A stretch of DNA of 64,000 nucleotides from DAISKN01 sp963716925 (GTDB taxonomy: Bacteria > Acidobacteriota > Vicinamibacteria > Marinacidobacterales > SMYC01), in contig CAVQUX010000015.1 in the NCBI GenBank assembly GCA_963716925.1, positions 124,001 to 188,000 on the forward strand, read 5' to 3'. Positions 1-9,323 of this stretch are shown piece after piece; position 1 is the first letter of the stretch; each line of letters begins with the position of its first letter. Below the pieces are notes generated by a model. It worked only from the letters and a program-made list of their open reading frames with translations, ran no database searches and was not told the DNA's origin. The position numbers were made by a program, and so were the translations under genes.

Positions 1-2
1 CT

Positions 3-146
3 CGCTTCACGCCGTTTCGTAACGGAGAGCCGCCGGGGCTCTACGACGAGCTCGACGCGTTCTACGTCCCTTATCAGCGGCCGGGAAGCGTGGATCGGCC
101 CGGCCCCGTGGTCTCGATCTGGCGGCTCGATTCCATCCGGCCTTGA
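3..146 (+). CDS. C-terminal fragment of an unidentified protein (cut by window edge)
   Basis: Frame 3 is open from the left edge to a TGA at 144-146, giving the last 47 residues of a protein whose body lies outside the window. It ends in VSIWRLDSIRP, an alternating hydrophobic strand of the kind that closes the soluble C-terminal domain of membrane glycosyltransferases; this is only a resemblance. It is convergent with the glycosyltransferase gene on the other strand and the two coding ends would overlap by 73 bp, so one of the two ends may be mis-assigned. Function cannot be stated from this fragment. Confidence 0.45.
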   Translation, partial: RFTPFRNGEPPGLYDELDAFYVPYQRPGSVDRPGPVVSIWRLDSIRP

Positions 147-1699
147 ATCCAAGGCAACCGGGAAGAGGGTCTCATCCGGTACAGCCAGCCGGAGGGTCCG
201 GCATCGACGAGCCGAGCGCCCTCGGATTCGATGAGTGGCGCCAGCCGCGGCGCCGCCCTCACGGGACAGAACACCAAAAAGCGCCTGCCCGAGGAGCCAT
301 AGCGCCCTTCGAGGCGCGAGAGGATGGACGGGTGCCGTTCGATGCGCCGAGTCGTGACGTTGTATCCGCGGCGGTGGGCGAAGTACAGGAAGACGGGATT
401 CCAGTCCCGGAAGTCCTCGGACTCCACCAGGTAGACGACGAAATCATCGGGCGCGGTCGTTCGATGAATGAACTCCCCGCTCTCCCGGATCCACTCCGTG
501 GGAGTCGCCGCCAAGTCGTGCATCGCCGTCGTCGAGGCGACGACGGTGTAAACCGCGACCAGCGCGAACGCGGTAGATATCGGGAGGCGGAGCCGCGCTC
601 CCTCTCTCCGGCGCCATGCACGGCTCAATATGCGCGCGCGGTCCAGGGCGTAGGCCCCGTAGAACGCGAGCGGAAACTCGAAGCCCAGAAGGTAGTAGTT
701 GTGCCAGGTGAACCGGTTGAAAAAGACGACGAGCGTCAGAATCCATCCGAGAAGCAGCCCCAGAAACAGCGGCTTGTGGCGGCTTCGCGAGCGAAAGGCC
801 CAGAGGACGGCTCCGACGAGAGCCAGGGCCACGGTCAAGGAGTTGGCGGCGTCATGGTGGAGGACTCCTCCGATTCGGTGCCAGCTTTCTGGATCGAATC
901 GGTCGGTCAGCGGTCCAAAATACTCCTGAGGTTCGCTGGCGTCGAAAAATCCGGTGACTCCGTTGATCCGATTCGACCAGGCTTTGAAGCCGAGAACCGT
1001 GCCGGAGATGGCGGCGACGTAGGCCAGAAGCTCCGGTGGCGACATCGGTTGGAATCTTCGCCACAGGCTGTCGACGACCAGGGCGACGAAGACCGGCAGG
1101 TAGATGGGACTCTTGATCAGCGTGCTTAGCACGGACCCGACGAGCAGGATCGCGAGCCACAGGAGCCGGCGAGAGCCTTCGACGGCCTCGAGCCGGATGA
1201 AGGCATAGAGCGACAGCAGCGCGAGGCCGATGGCGAGCGGGTCTACGAACGGGGTCTGGTAGTAGAAGAGGTTCATCGGCGAGAAACAAAAGAGGAAGCC
1301 GCAGGCGACGCGATGAATCCGCCCCGTTCCCGCGGCCGCGAGAAGTCGGTCGATCAGGAGGAGGGTGAGGGCGAGAATCGCGACGTTGACCGCTCGAGAC
1401 GTGACCAGCGGGTCGCTTCCGAGGGACCGACAGATCGAGGCGACGAGCAGCTGATAAGCCGGAAAGTCGAAGACGGCGTAAGGGACGTCGAGATTGTACG
1501 TGGCGGGCACGAGCGACGGGCCGCGCTCGACGAACAGCTCGATGTTCGAGGCGACGTGGGCCTGACGAAAGTAGAAGCTGCCGTGGATGGGGGCGTCGAG
1601 GTCCTTGACCATCATCGCCACGGCGGACAGGAGAACCGCGGCCTTCGCCGTGTTCGCGAGGGCGCGCGATGACAAGCGTCGAGGTGGATGCCACCCCAT
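74..1699 (-). CDS. GT-C fold membrane glycosyltransferase (GT39/ArnT-like)
   Basis: Polytopic inner-membrane protein of about 541 residues that probably transfers a sugar from a polyprenyl-phosphate donor to an extracytoplasmic acceptor. A first membrane segment is followed by a loop with acidic residues and HGSFYFRQ, the layout of the catalytic first loop of GT-C enzymes; about ten more hydrophobic segments and a soluble C-terminal domain of roughly 130 residues follow. The frame is open up to 1798, but a sigma-54 promoter (1716-1730) lies inside that extension, so the start is placed at the ATG at 1699. That leaves only a ~5 nt leader, so a TTG at 1675 is an alternative; neither has a clear ribosome site. 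It is downstream of the two-component genes and is probably their target. Acceptor unknown. Confidence 0.7.
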   Translation of the reverse strand: MGWHPPRRLSSRALANTAKAAVLLSAVAMMVKDLDAPIHGSFYFRQAHVASNIELFVERGPSLVPATYNLDVPYAVFDFPAYQLLVASICRSLGSDPLVTSRAVNVAILALTLLLIDRLLAAAGTGRIHRVACGFLFCFSPMNLFYYQTPFVDPLAIGLALLSLYAFIRLEAVEGSRRLLWLAILLVGSVLSTLIKSPIYLPVFVALVVDSLWRRFQPMSPPELLAYVAAISGTVLGFKAWSNRINGVTGFFDASEPQEYFGPLTDRFDPESWHRIGGVLHHDAANSLTVALALVGAVLWAFRSRSRHKPLFLGLLLGWILTLVVFFNRFTWHNYYLLGFEFPLAFYGAYALDRARILSRAWRRREGARLRLPISTAFALVAVYTVVASTTAMHDLAATPTEWIRESGEFIHRTTAPDDFVVYLVESEDFRDWNPVFLYFAHRRGYNVTTRRIERHPSILSRLEGRYGSSGRRFLVFCPVRAAPRLAPLIESEGARLVDAGPSGWLYRMRPSSRLPWIQGRMESSRQIETTGPGRSTLPGR

Positions 1700-1715
1700 T
1701 TGGAGAGCTGGGGAA

Positions 1716-1730
1716 GCAAGGAGGGTGCCA
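1716..1730 (-). promoter_or_regulatory. sigma-54 (-24/-12) promoter for the GT-C gene
   Basis: On the minus strand this reads TGGCACCCTCCTTGC, with the obligatory GG-N10-GC spacing and a consensus TGGCAC -24 box and TTGC -12 box. Predicted transcription start is about 1704. It points into the GT-C gene and lies about 60-75 bp from the inverted repeat at 1775-1789, a usual distance for an enhancer-binding regulator. Confidence 0.75.
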
Positions 1731-1774
1731 TGGAGGAACGGCAACAGGAGCGCTCGGTTGCCGCCCGTCCGGGA

Positions 1775-1804
1775 GTGGCGAATCGCCACACGGGGCAAGA
1801 TGCC
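1775..1804. promoter_or_regulatory. enhancer (UAS) for the sigma-54 promoter at 1716-1730
   Basis: A perfect palindrome GTGGCGAATCGCCAC (1775-1789) is followed after 2 bp by a second half-related site GGGGCAAGATGCC (1792-1804). The same composite element, with the same 2 bp spacing, occurs at 4707-4738 upstream of the next sigma-54 promoter. Binding by the adjacent NtrC-type regulator is inferred from position and conservation. The site overlaps the region just past the stop codon of the regulator gene. Confidence 0.6.
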
Positions 1805-1810
1805 TCGGGA

Positions 1811-3196
1811 TCAACCGGTCTCGAGGTGCAGCGGCTCTTCCATGCTCCCGATACGCTCGAGCTTTCGATAGAGCGTCTTTCGATCCATGCCCAGAATCTG
1901 GGCGGCGAGCGTCTTGTTGCCGGCAGTGGCCTGCAGCACGCGCAGGATGTAACGTCTCTCGACTTCCTCCATGGTGATGAGCTCCAGCGGATTGTCGCTA
2001 TCGACCAGAATGGGCGCGCGCGCGTAGTTCTGGATCCGCGACGGGAGATCCTCGACGGTGATCTCGGAGAACGCGGTGAGCGCGACCGCGCGGGCAACGC
2101 AGTTCTGGAGCTCTCGGACGTTCCCCGGCCAGGTGTAGCTCACGAGCTTCTCCGCCACCGCCGGGGAGAAGCCCGTCACCCGCTTCGGCGAGCTCTCCAT
2201 GATTCGCTCGAGAAAATACTGTGCGAGCGGAAGGATGTCGCTTCCGCGGGCCCGAAGGGGCGGCAGGTGCACGTGCACCACGTTGATGCGGTAATAGAGA
2301 TCCCGCCGGAATCGACCCTCCTCGACGGCGGTCTCCAGGTCCCGGTTGGTCGCGGTGATGATGCGCACGTCGAACGGGACCTCGCTGTTGCTCCCGACCG
2401 GCCGAACGCGCCGCTCCTGGAGCGCGCGGAGCAGCTTCGGCTGAAGTCCCAGGGGCAGCTCTCCGATCTCGTCGAGGAACAGCGTTCCCTCGTTCGCCTG
2501 GACGAACAGCCCCGTGCGGGCCCCTCGCGCGTCGGTGAAAGCGCCGCTCGCATGGCCGAACAGCTCGCTCTCGAGGAGAGCCTCGGGAAGCGCTGCGCAA
2601 TCGATCGCCACGAACGGACCGTCCCGGCGAGGGCTGCGCCGGTGGAGCGTCTTGGCCACCCGCTCTTTCCCCGTGCCCGTCTCTCCGGTGATGAGCACCG
2701 AGACGTTCTGATCGGAAATGCGCTCCAGGAGATCGAAGACCTGCCGCATCGCCAGACTGTTGCCGAGGAGCTCGCCGAGCCGTCGAGTGTCGGTCACCAC
2801 GCGCTGCAGCCGGCGGACCTCGTCCCGCAGCTTGCGGTGCTGGACTCCTCGCTCCAGGGCGATCCGGAGCGCCTGCATCTCGAAGGGCTTGGTGAGAAAA
2901 TCGTAGGCGCCGGCCCGGATCGCGGCGACCGCGGTGTCGAGGCTTCCAAAGGCGGTAATCACGATGACCGGGATGTCCGGTCGATTGGCGACGATGCGCT
3001 CGCAGAGCTCGAGGCCGCTCATCCCGCGCATGTTCAGATCGGTGACTACCACGTCGAAGTCGGAGGCGTTCAGGGTCTCGAACGCCTCGTCGGCGCGCGT
3101 CTTCCAGGTCACTTCGAACTGGTAGCGAGCGAGACCGGCCGCAACCAGCGAGCACATCGCCTGGTCGTCGTCGACGACGAGCACGCGGGCTCTCAT
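1811..3196 (-). CDS. NtrC-family sigma-54-dependent response regulator
   Basis: 461-residue enhancer-binding transcription activator with the full three-domain layout. Receiver domain ~1-120: acidic residues D9-D11, phospho-acceptor D53, T81 and K103. AAA+ domain ~140-375: Walker A GETGTGKE (171-178) and Walker B GTLFLDEI (237-244). C-terminal Fis-type helix-turn-helix ~415-455. The sigma-54 contact loop reads GAFTDA (218-223) rather than the usual GAFTGA; this variant exists in the family and need not inactivate it. The ATG overlaps the kinase stop by 4 bp (3193-3196), so the pair is translationally coupled. Likely targets are the three sigma-54 promoters at 1716, 4805 and 9126, which share inverted-repeat upstream sites. 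Confidence 0.95.
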   Translation of the reverse strand: MRARVLVVDDDQAMCSLVAAGLARYQFEVTWKTRADEAFETLNASDFDVVVTDLNMRGMSGLELCERIVANRPDIPVIVITAFGSLDTAVAAIRAGAYDFLTKPFEMQALRIALERGVQHRKLRDEVRRLQRVVTDTRRLGELLGNSLAMRQVFDLLERISDQNVSVLITGETGTGKERVAKTLHRRSPRRDGPFVAIDCAALPEALLESELFGHASGAFTDARGARTGLFVQANEGTLFLDEIGELPLGLQPKLLRALQERRVRPVGSNSEVPFDVRIITATNRDLETAVEEGRFRRDLYYRINVVHVHLPPLRARGSDILPLAQYFLERIMESSPKRVTGFSPAVAEKLVSYTWPGNVRELQNCVARAVALTAFSEITVEDLPSRIQNYARAPILVDSDNPLELITMEEVERRYILRVLQATAGNKTLAAQILGMDRKTLYRKLERIGSMEEPLHLETG

Positions 3197-4653
3197 GACA
3201 CCTCGCCGTTCGGAAGCCAGATCGAGAATCGACTCCCCTTGCCGACCTTGCTCGCTACGTCGATCCAGCCGCCGTGATCGCGGACGATTCCCTGCGCGAT
3301 GGACAGGCCGAGTCCCGTTCCTTCCCCGATCTCCTTGGTGGTGAAGAACGGCTCGAAAACCCGTTCCAGGAGCTCCTGCGGGATCCCCGTCCCCTCGTCG
3401 GTCACGTAGATGTGAAGAAAGGCGTCAGCTTCCGCTCGTTCGACTCCTTCGAGTCGCGGGTCCGGACGGACCTCGTAACCGATGACGAGCCGACCACCCG
3501 GAGGGGTCGCCTGCAGCCCATTGATGACGAGGTTGGCGATCGCCTGCTGGATCTGGAACGCGTCGAGGTTCCACTCCGGCGTCCCGCCGCCCTCGATCGC
3601 GAGGGACAGTCCGCGTCGCTCGGCGAGGGTGCCGAGGAGGCAGGTGGTTTGCTCGAGGATCTGGCGGACGTCGTGCCGCGCCTGCTCCCTGTGCCGCCGC
3701 CGCGCGAAGTCCAGGAACTGGCGGATGATGGCCGCCATCTTTCGCGCCTGATCGAGGATGATGGCGGCGTTGTCGTGCGCCGCGGTGCCCGCTTCGTGAG
3801 CGTCCAGGATGAGCTCGGCGCGCCCGTTCACGATCGCGAGGGGCGTCCCGAGCTCGTGCCCGATTCCCGACGCCAGCTTTCCGATGGTCGTCAGCCGATC
3901 GGCATGGCGGAGCTGCTCGAGAGCGGAGATTCGCTCCGAAGCCTCGAGCTCGGCTCGCTCGCGGGTGGCGGCAAGCTTCTGCCCCATCGCATTCATTTCT
4001 CGCGCGAGCTCACCCAGCTCGTCTCTTTGTCCCAGAACGATCTCTCCCGTAAGGTCGCCGGCTCCTATCCGTCGCGCCTTCTCCACGAGCATCCGGACGG
4101 GCTTGCCCACCAGAAAAACGCCGAGCGCGACCGCGAGAACCCCGGAGACCGCGGCCGCGGCCCCGACGGTGAGCGCGGCCTGCTTGACCTCCCGCCTCCA
4201 GAGATCTCTCTGCAAATGCAAGAGGCGTTCCTGAAGCTCCACCGCTCCCCACCGGCCGTCGGGAGTCCGGACCGGGACGAGCGTCTGTCTCAGCTCCGCG
4301 CCGTCCCGGGCGGTCACCGAAAGGGTCACGGTATGCCCCCCCTTCAATCTCTGGACCTGGCTGGGCTCAAGCCGCCCTCCGCTGGTCGGCTCCTCGTCCA
4401 GCCACCGCCAACGCGCCCGCACGCTTCCCGTGTTGGATTCGGCGTCCAGAACCGCGAGCGCCTCCTCGGGTCCGGCGGCTTTCCAGACGCGGGCCACCGC
4501 GGAGGCGAGCTGGGTCCCCAGGAGGAGGTGATCCTGCGTCAGGTCCCGTTCCATGAGGCGCAGTTGCCGCTGCGCGCCTATGGCCGCGGCCCCGGTCAGG
4601 ACGACGAGGACGGCAATCCCGAGTGCGAGAGAGATTTCCAGCGTGAGCCTCAT
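3193..4653 (-). CDS. membrane sensor histidine kinase, partner of the NtrC-type regulator
   Basis: 486 residues. Transmembrane segments at ~6-28 and ~158-183 enclose a periplasmic sensor domain of about 130 residues with no recognised fold. A HAMP linker (~184-240), a short coiled coil, the phosphorylation motif GHELGTPL (His266) and an ATPase domain with an N-box (NLVINGLQA), DEGTGIP and GTGLGLSI follow. It phosphorylates the regulator encoded directly downstream. The stimulus is unknown; since the predicted targets are envelope sugar-transfer and secreted proteins, a cell-envelope or surface cue is plausible. A TATACT box at 4669-4674 on the minus strand may be its own sigma-70 -10 element. 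Confidence 0.93.
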   Translation of the reverse strand: MRLTLEISLALGIAVLVVLTGAAAIGAQRQLRLMERDLTQDHLLLGTQLASAVARVWKAAGPEEALAVLDAESNTGSVRARWRWLDEEPTSGGRLEPSQVQRLKGGHTVTLSVTARDGAELRQTLVPVRTPDGRWGAVELQERLLHLQRDLWRREVKQAALTVGAAAAVSGVLAVALGVFLVGKPVRMLVEKARRIGAGDLTGEIVLGQRDELGELAREMNAMGQKLAATRERAELEASERISALEQLRHADRLTTIGKLASGIGHELGTPLAIVNGRAELILDAHEAGTAAHDNAAIILDQARKMAAIIRQFLDFARRRHREQARHDVRQILEQTTCLLGTLAERRGLSLAIEGGGTPEWNLDAFQIQQAIANLVINGLQATPPGGRLVIGYEVRPDPRLEGVERAEADAFLHIYVTDEGTGIPQELLERVFEPFFTTKEIGEGTGLGLSIAQGIVRDHGGWIDVASKVGKGSRFSIWLPNGEVS

Positions 4654-4706
4654 CTTCGGGCGGAACTTAGTATATCCCTCCCGAGCTTCCTAATTCCTGG
4701 AGCGGC

Positions 4707-4738
4707 GTGGCAGATCGCCACAAGGGGCGTCCTGTCAC
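4707..4738. promoter_or_regulatory. enhancer (UAS) for the sigma-54 promoter at 4805-4820
   Basis: Inverted repeat GTGGCAGATCGCCAC (4707-4721), then 2 bp, then GGGGCGTCCTGTCAC (4724-4738). Over the first 22 bases it matches the element at 1775 at 19 positions, with identical internal spacing. It lies about 93-124 bp upstream of the predicted start at ~4831 and also ~50 bp upstream of the divergent kinase gene, so it could affect both. Confidence 0.6.
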
Positions 4739-4804
4739 ACAAGCCGAGTTTCCCGCGCCCGATTTTGGCGGCCAGAACCGCAGGGGCCTTCGCGGTTGTC
4801 GAAC

Positions 4805-4820
4805 GGGCCCGGGTCTTGCA
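4805..4820 (+). promoter_or_regulatory. sigma-54 (-24/-12) promoter for the VCBS/ASPIC gene
   Basis: GGGCCCGGGTCTTGCA has GG (4806-4807), a 10-base spacer and GC (4818-4819), and the -12 box TTGCA is perfect. The -24 box is a 2-mismatch version of TGGCACG. Predicted start ~4831 gives a leader of about 48 nt containing the ribosome site AGGAGG at 4863-4868. The upstream enhancer at 4707 supports it. Confidence 0.6.
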
Positions 4821-4878
4821 TCGAGATGCCGTTCAGCCGGCATCCCGCCGGCTTCCAATTTCAGGAGGCAGTTCCACC

Positions 4879-6408
<1,530 letters not shown>

Positions 6409-6462
6409 GAGCCGCCTCCCTCCATCCAGCCGGTGGGCCCGTGGGCCGTTCGCGGCGCGGCC

Positions 6463-8028
6463 CTAGGGATAGCTGTCGTCGCGCGATTCGAGCTCGGCGC
6501 CTCGGAGCAGCTCGATTCCGTCGAACCGCGGATTCCACGCGAGAACGTGGATACCGCGGCCCGGGTATTTGCGTCGATACCCGGCCCAGGCGTCCGGTCG
6601 CCATTGCTTCCGGTAGACGACCTCGAGCCGTGAATCGATTGGCTCTTCGACGAACGGAGGCCGTAGGGCTTCCGCGAGGCTCCATCCGAAGCCCCAGGGT
6701 GGGGTTTCGTGAGCGGGCATGCCGACGAGCACCAGGACGTCACCACGAGGCATGCTCCTCGTGTCTTGTTCTATCGAAGACAGGGCCAGCCGGCATCGGT
6801 TGGACATTCGGGTGTAGTTCTCGACGGTCGCGAGAGTCGGAGGCGCCAGCACCATGACCTGGACCCCTCCGATCACCGGAGCGAGCCCCAGAAGCCGCCT
6901 TCCGCGAGCCCGGGCCAGCAATAGCCCGAACGCGACCGCGATGCCCGCGAACGAGACATAAAGGTGCCGCGGTGTATAGACGAGGTTGTGCGTGGGCAAC
7001 AGGAAGAGGGCCGGCCAGAATAGAGCCCAGAAGCCGATGAGCGCGGACCGCCCGTCCGCCTCTCGTCCGATCCCTGTCGCGAACAGGAATCCCAGAAGCA
7101 GGGTCGCGGACGCATAGGGACGAGCCTCGAAGGGCGCTATGAAATCCCTGGCGAAGCTCGTAACCGAGCCGAGAAGAAGATCCGGTCTGAACGTCGTGTG
7201 CGCCTCCCCCCCGTCTCCGTACCCTCCGAAAGGGTGCCCGCTCACATGAAAGCGGAGTGCGAGAAAGACTGCGATGACCCCGAGCAACGGAACCGAGCTC
7301 GAGAGCGCGCCTCGCAGAGCGCGAAGCCGAGAATCACCGCGAGGGGGCGCAAGCCACGCAGAGGCGCAGATTGCGACGGGAAGGAGGAGAGCGTACTCCT
7401 TCGCGAACAGGCTCAGGGCGAAGAGAGACGTCGACAGGGCGAGCCAGAGCCGCCTCCGGCCGGAGGCCGCCGCGGGACGACAGGCGACCGCGCCGAGGAG
7501 CGCGGCGCAGGCGAGGGATTCGTCCCGGCCCGAGACCCACGTTGCCACCTCCACGTTGACCGGGTGGAGGAGGAAGAGTATCGATGCCAGGAATGCGGAA
7601 AGGAGCCCGCCTCCCAGCCGAAGGACGAGGGCCGCAATCAGGACGGAGGTGGAAGCGTGCAAAACGAGGTTGGTAAGGTGGTATCCCCGGGGCTCGAGGC
7701 CCCAGATCCAGCGGTCGAAAGCGAGCGACCAGGGACGGACCGGCCGGACGAAGGCTTCGTTCCAGACCCCGTCGATCTCGTCCGACGCGATGAGCCCCAG
7801 GAGATACCGGCTGTTCTTTGCCCAGAAGGAACCGAGGATGGTGTAGTCGTCGGCGAGGAAGAACCCTTCCGGGGCTCGTCCGTAGACCAGGAGACAAGCC
7901 ACGACGAGAGCGGCGACGCAGAGAAACCCATCGCGCGCCTTCGGCCGGGCAACGTCCACCCGCTGGGCGTAGGCAAATCCCGTGCCCGGCCGGGAATGCG
8001 GATTCCCGTACCAATTTCGATCCTCCAC
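6463..8028 (-). CDS. TMTC-like/GT-C polytopic membrane protein
   Basis: 521 residues, about ten membrane segments. The N-terminal third has the hallmarks of TMTC/DUF1736-type GT-C proteins: an acidic first-loop motif FFLADDYTILG, RPVRPWSLAFDR, YHLTNLVLH and HPVNVEVATWVSGRDE. Such proteins transfer mannose or another sugar from a lipid carrier on the outer face of the inner membrane, but unlike most TMTC proteins this one has no C-terminal TPR domain; instead ~110 soluble residues of unknown type close it. It starts 50 bp after the stop of the exported protein gene at 8079 with no promoter seen between, so the two probably form one sigma-54-driven unit. Specificity unknown. Confidence 0.75.
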   Translation of the reverse strand: MEDRNWYGNPHSRPGTGFAYAQRVDVARPKARDGFLCVAALVVACLLVYGRAPEGFFLADDYTILGSFWAKNSRYLLGLIASDEIDGVWNEAFVRPVRPWSLAFDRWIWGLEPRGYHLTNLVLHASTSVLIAALVLRLGGGLLSAFLASILFLLHPVNVEVATWVSGRDESLACAALLGAVACRPAAASGRRRLWLALSTSLFALSLFAKEYALLLPVAICASAWLAPPRGDSRLRALRGALSSSVPLLGVIAVFLALRFHVSGHPFGGYGDGGEAHTTFRPDLLLGSVTSFARDFIAPFEARPYASATLLLGFLFATGIGREADGRSALIGFWALFWPALFLLPTHNLVYTPRHLYVSFAGIAVAFGLLLARARGRRLLGLAPVIGGVQVMVLAPPTLATVENYTRMSNRCRLALSSIEQDTRSMPRGDVLVLVGMPAHETPPWGFGWSLAEALRPPFVEEPIDSRLEVVYRKQWRPDAWAGYRRKYPGRGIHVLAWNPRFDGIELLRGAELESRDDSYP

Positions 8029-8078
8029 TGGCGCAAAACGCCACAGTGAGGAAAAGCGCCCCGCGATTCAGCTGGAAA

Positions 8079-9080
8079 TCAGCGCCGTCCGATGCGAACG
8101 TTGGAGAAGATGGCCCCGATGCACGATTCGTTTCGAGATTCGTTCACTCCCATCTCGACGAAGTGCGTCCTCGGCTCGTACACGGGCGTATAGGCTACCT
8201 GCATCACTTCGATGCCGTTCACGAAGACCCGCGCCGCGTTTCTATCGGTTCCGGGTCCCCACTCGACGCGCCACCGGTACCGCTGGGACGGATCCCAGTC
8301 GATGAAGTTGTAGCCGGTATTTCGTTCGTCCCCATCCGAGATGAAACGAAGCCTCACGTACGGCGGGTTGTGCTGGGTATCGAGCTTCTGGATGTTGACC
8401 CGGAACGGGTTGGTTCGGAATTCGCCGCTCCCGGGATCCCACATTGCGAACATCATGTAGGCCTCGGCGTCCGCGTTCGTGCGCCGGAGTCCGAGGTTCT
8501 CCCATTCGACGAAGCCGCTCGATGTCGGCGGGATCTCGTACCGGATGTACTCGTCCAGGTTGTTGATCTTCCAGCCGTCGGGCGTGAACTCGCCGCCGCG
8601 CACGCTGCCGACGGACGTCCCGTTGGTGAGTGGGTCTTGAATCAAGAGCGATCCGCCGGCGACGTCCGTCGTGGCGGTGAAGCGATCGTTCTCCGAGAAC
8701 GGTCCGCTGGTCGATCCCATTTGCGCCCTTACGTGCCAGAAATAGGTCCCCGGCGGCAGCGGAACGTTGACCCTCCATGAGGTCTGTCCTCCGGAGCCCG
8801 CGGTGATTCCCGTCTGTTCGGCGGCCACCGGGCTATAGGAGCTGCCGAGAGCGACCTGGAAATGATACGTCGCGGTGCTGCCGTCGCTCGGCGTCACGTT
8901 CTGGACCGTCAAGGTCGGCTGGCTGTCCGCGAAGCTGCCGCTCGGGGGCGAGACATGAACCGGGGCGGAGAGGGTCGGCGCGGGGCCGCTCGGCGCGGAG
9001 TCCTCATCGCTGCATCGCGCGAGAGTGAGCGCGAGTGTGAAGACGAGCAGGCCAACGCCGATCGCAGAGACAAACCTCAT
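8079..9080 (-). CDS. exported protein with Ig/Fn3-like domain and concanavalin-like (LamG-type) domain
   Basis: 333 residues starting at an ATG with GAGGAGG just upstream. Residues ~1-22 form an export signal ending LTLARC; the Cys could be a lipobox but Arg at -1 is atypical, so lipidation is uncertain. Residues ~36-135 look like one Ig/Fn3 beta-sandwich (the YHFQVALGSS and GTYFWHVRA strands). The remaining ~190 residues are all-beta with an FVNGIEV strand and a closing IFSNVRIG strand, as in LamG/concanavalin-like sugar-binding domains. Likely surface-anchored carbohydrate binding; ligand unknown. It has a near-consensus sigma-54 promoter and heads a unit with the TMTC-like gene. Confidence 0.7.
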   Translation of the reverse strand: MRFVSAIGVGLLVFTLALTLARCSDEDSAPSGPAPTLSAPVHVSPPSGSFADSQPTLTVQNVTPSDGSTATYHFQVALGSSYSPVAAEQTGITAGSGGQTSWRVNVPLPPGTYFWHVRAQMGSTSGPFSENDRFTATTDVAGGSLLIQDPLTNGTSVGSVRGGEFTPDGWKINNLDEYIRYEIPPTSSGFVEWENLGLRRTNADAEAYMMFAMWDPGSGEFRTNPFRVNIQKLDTQHNPPYVRLRFISDGDERNTGYNFIDWDPSQRYRWRVEWGPGTDRNAARVFVNGIEVMQVAYTPVYEPRTHFVEMGVNESRNESCIGAIFSNVRIGRR

Positions 9081-9125
9081 TCATTCCTCCTCGAAGCGTG
9101 GGAAGTCAAAAGTCGTGCGGCTGTT

Positions 9126-9140
9126 GCAAGTAGGGTGCCA
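9126..9140 (-). promoter_or_regulatory. sigma-54 (-24/-12) promoter for the exported Ig/LamG gene
   Basis: On the minus strand this reads TGGCACCCTACTTGC, differing by one base in the spacer from the promoter at 1716-1730. GG-N10-GC spacing is exact. Predicted start ~9114, giving a ~34 nt leader that contains the GAGGAGG ribosome site of the gene starting at 9080. Confidence 0.8.
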
Positions 9141-9191
9141 GTCGAATTATCTCAAGAATCCTTGAGTTGGTCGACCGCTCTCCGATGGAGC

Positions 9192-9217
9192 GTGGCAAAA
9201 TGCCCCATCATTGGGGC
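9192..9217. promoter_or_regulatory. probable enhancer (UAS) for the promoter at 9126-9140
   Basis: GTGGCAAAATGCCCC (9192-9206) resembles both halves of the elements at 1775 and 4707, and overlaps a second perfect palindrome GCCCCATCATTGGGGC (9202-9217). It lies ~80-100 bp upstream of the predicted start. It is also ~110 bp upstream of the divergent LRR gene, where no sigma-54 promoter was found. Confidence 0.5.
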
Positions 9218-9323
9218 TGGGGCGTGATGACCAGGAACTCGCGCGACGAACGCGATCGTTACTTTCGTCCGGCCGGAAACAATCCCGATCGCCCCTCGAC
9301 TGCATCGCTGTCATACTTCCGCG

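Noticed and set aside
3274..4878. Upstream extension of the VCBS/ASPIC frame through the kinase gene
   Set aside because: It is antisense to a clear histidine kinase; a ribosome site and signal peptide mark the TTG at 4879 as the start.
9218..9323. LRR gene as a fourth sigma-54 target
   Set aside because: It is close to the enhancer at 9192, but no GG-N10-GC promoter was found on the plus strand before 9324.
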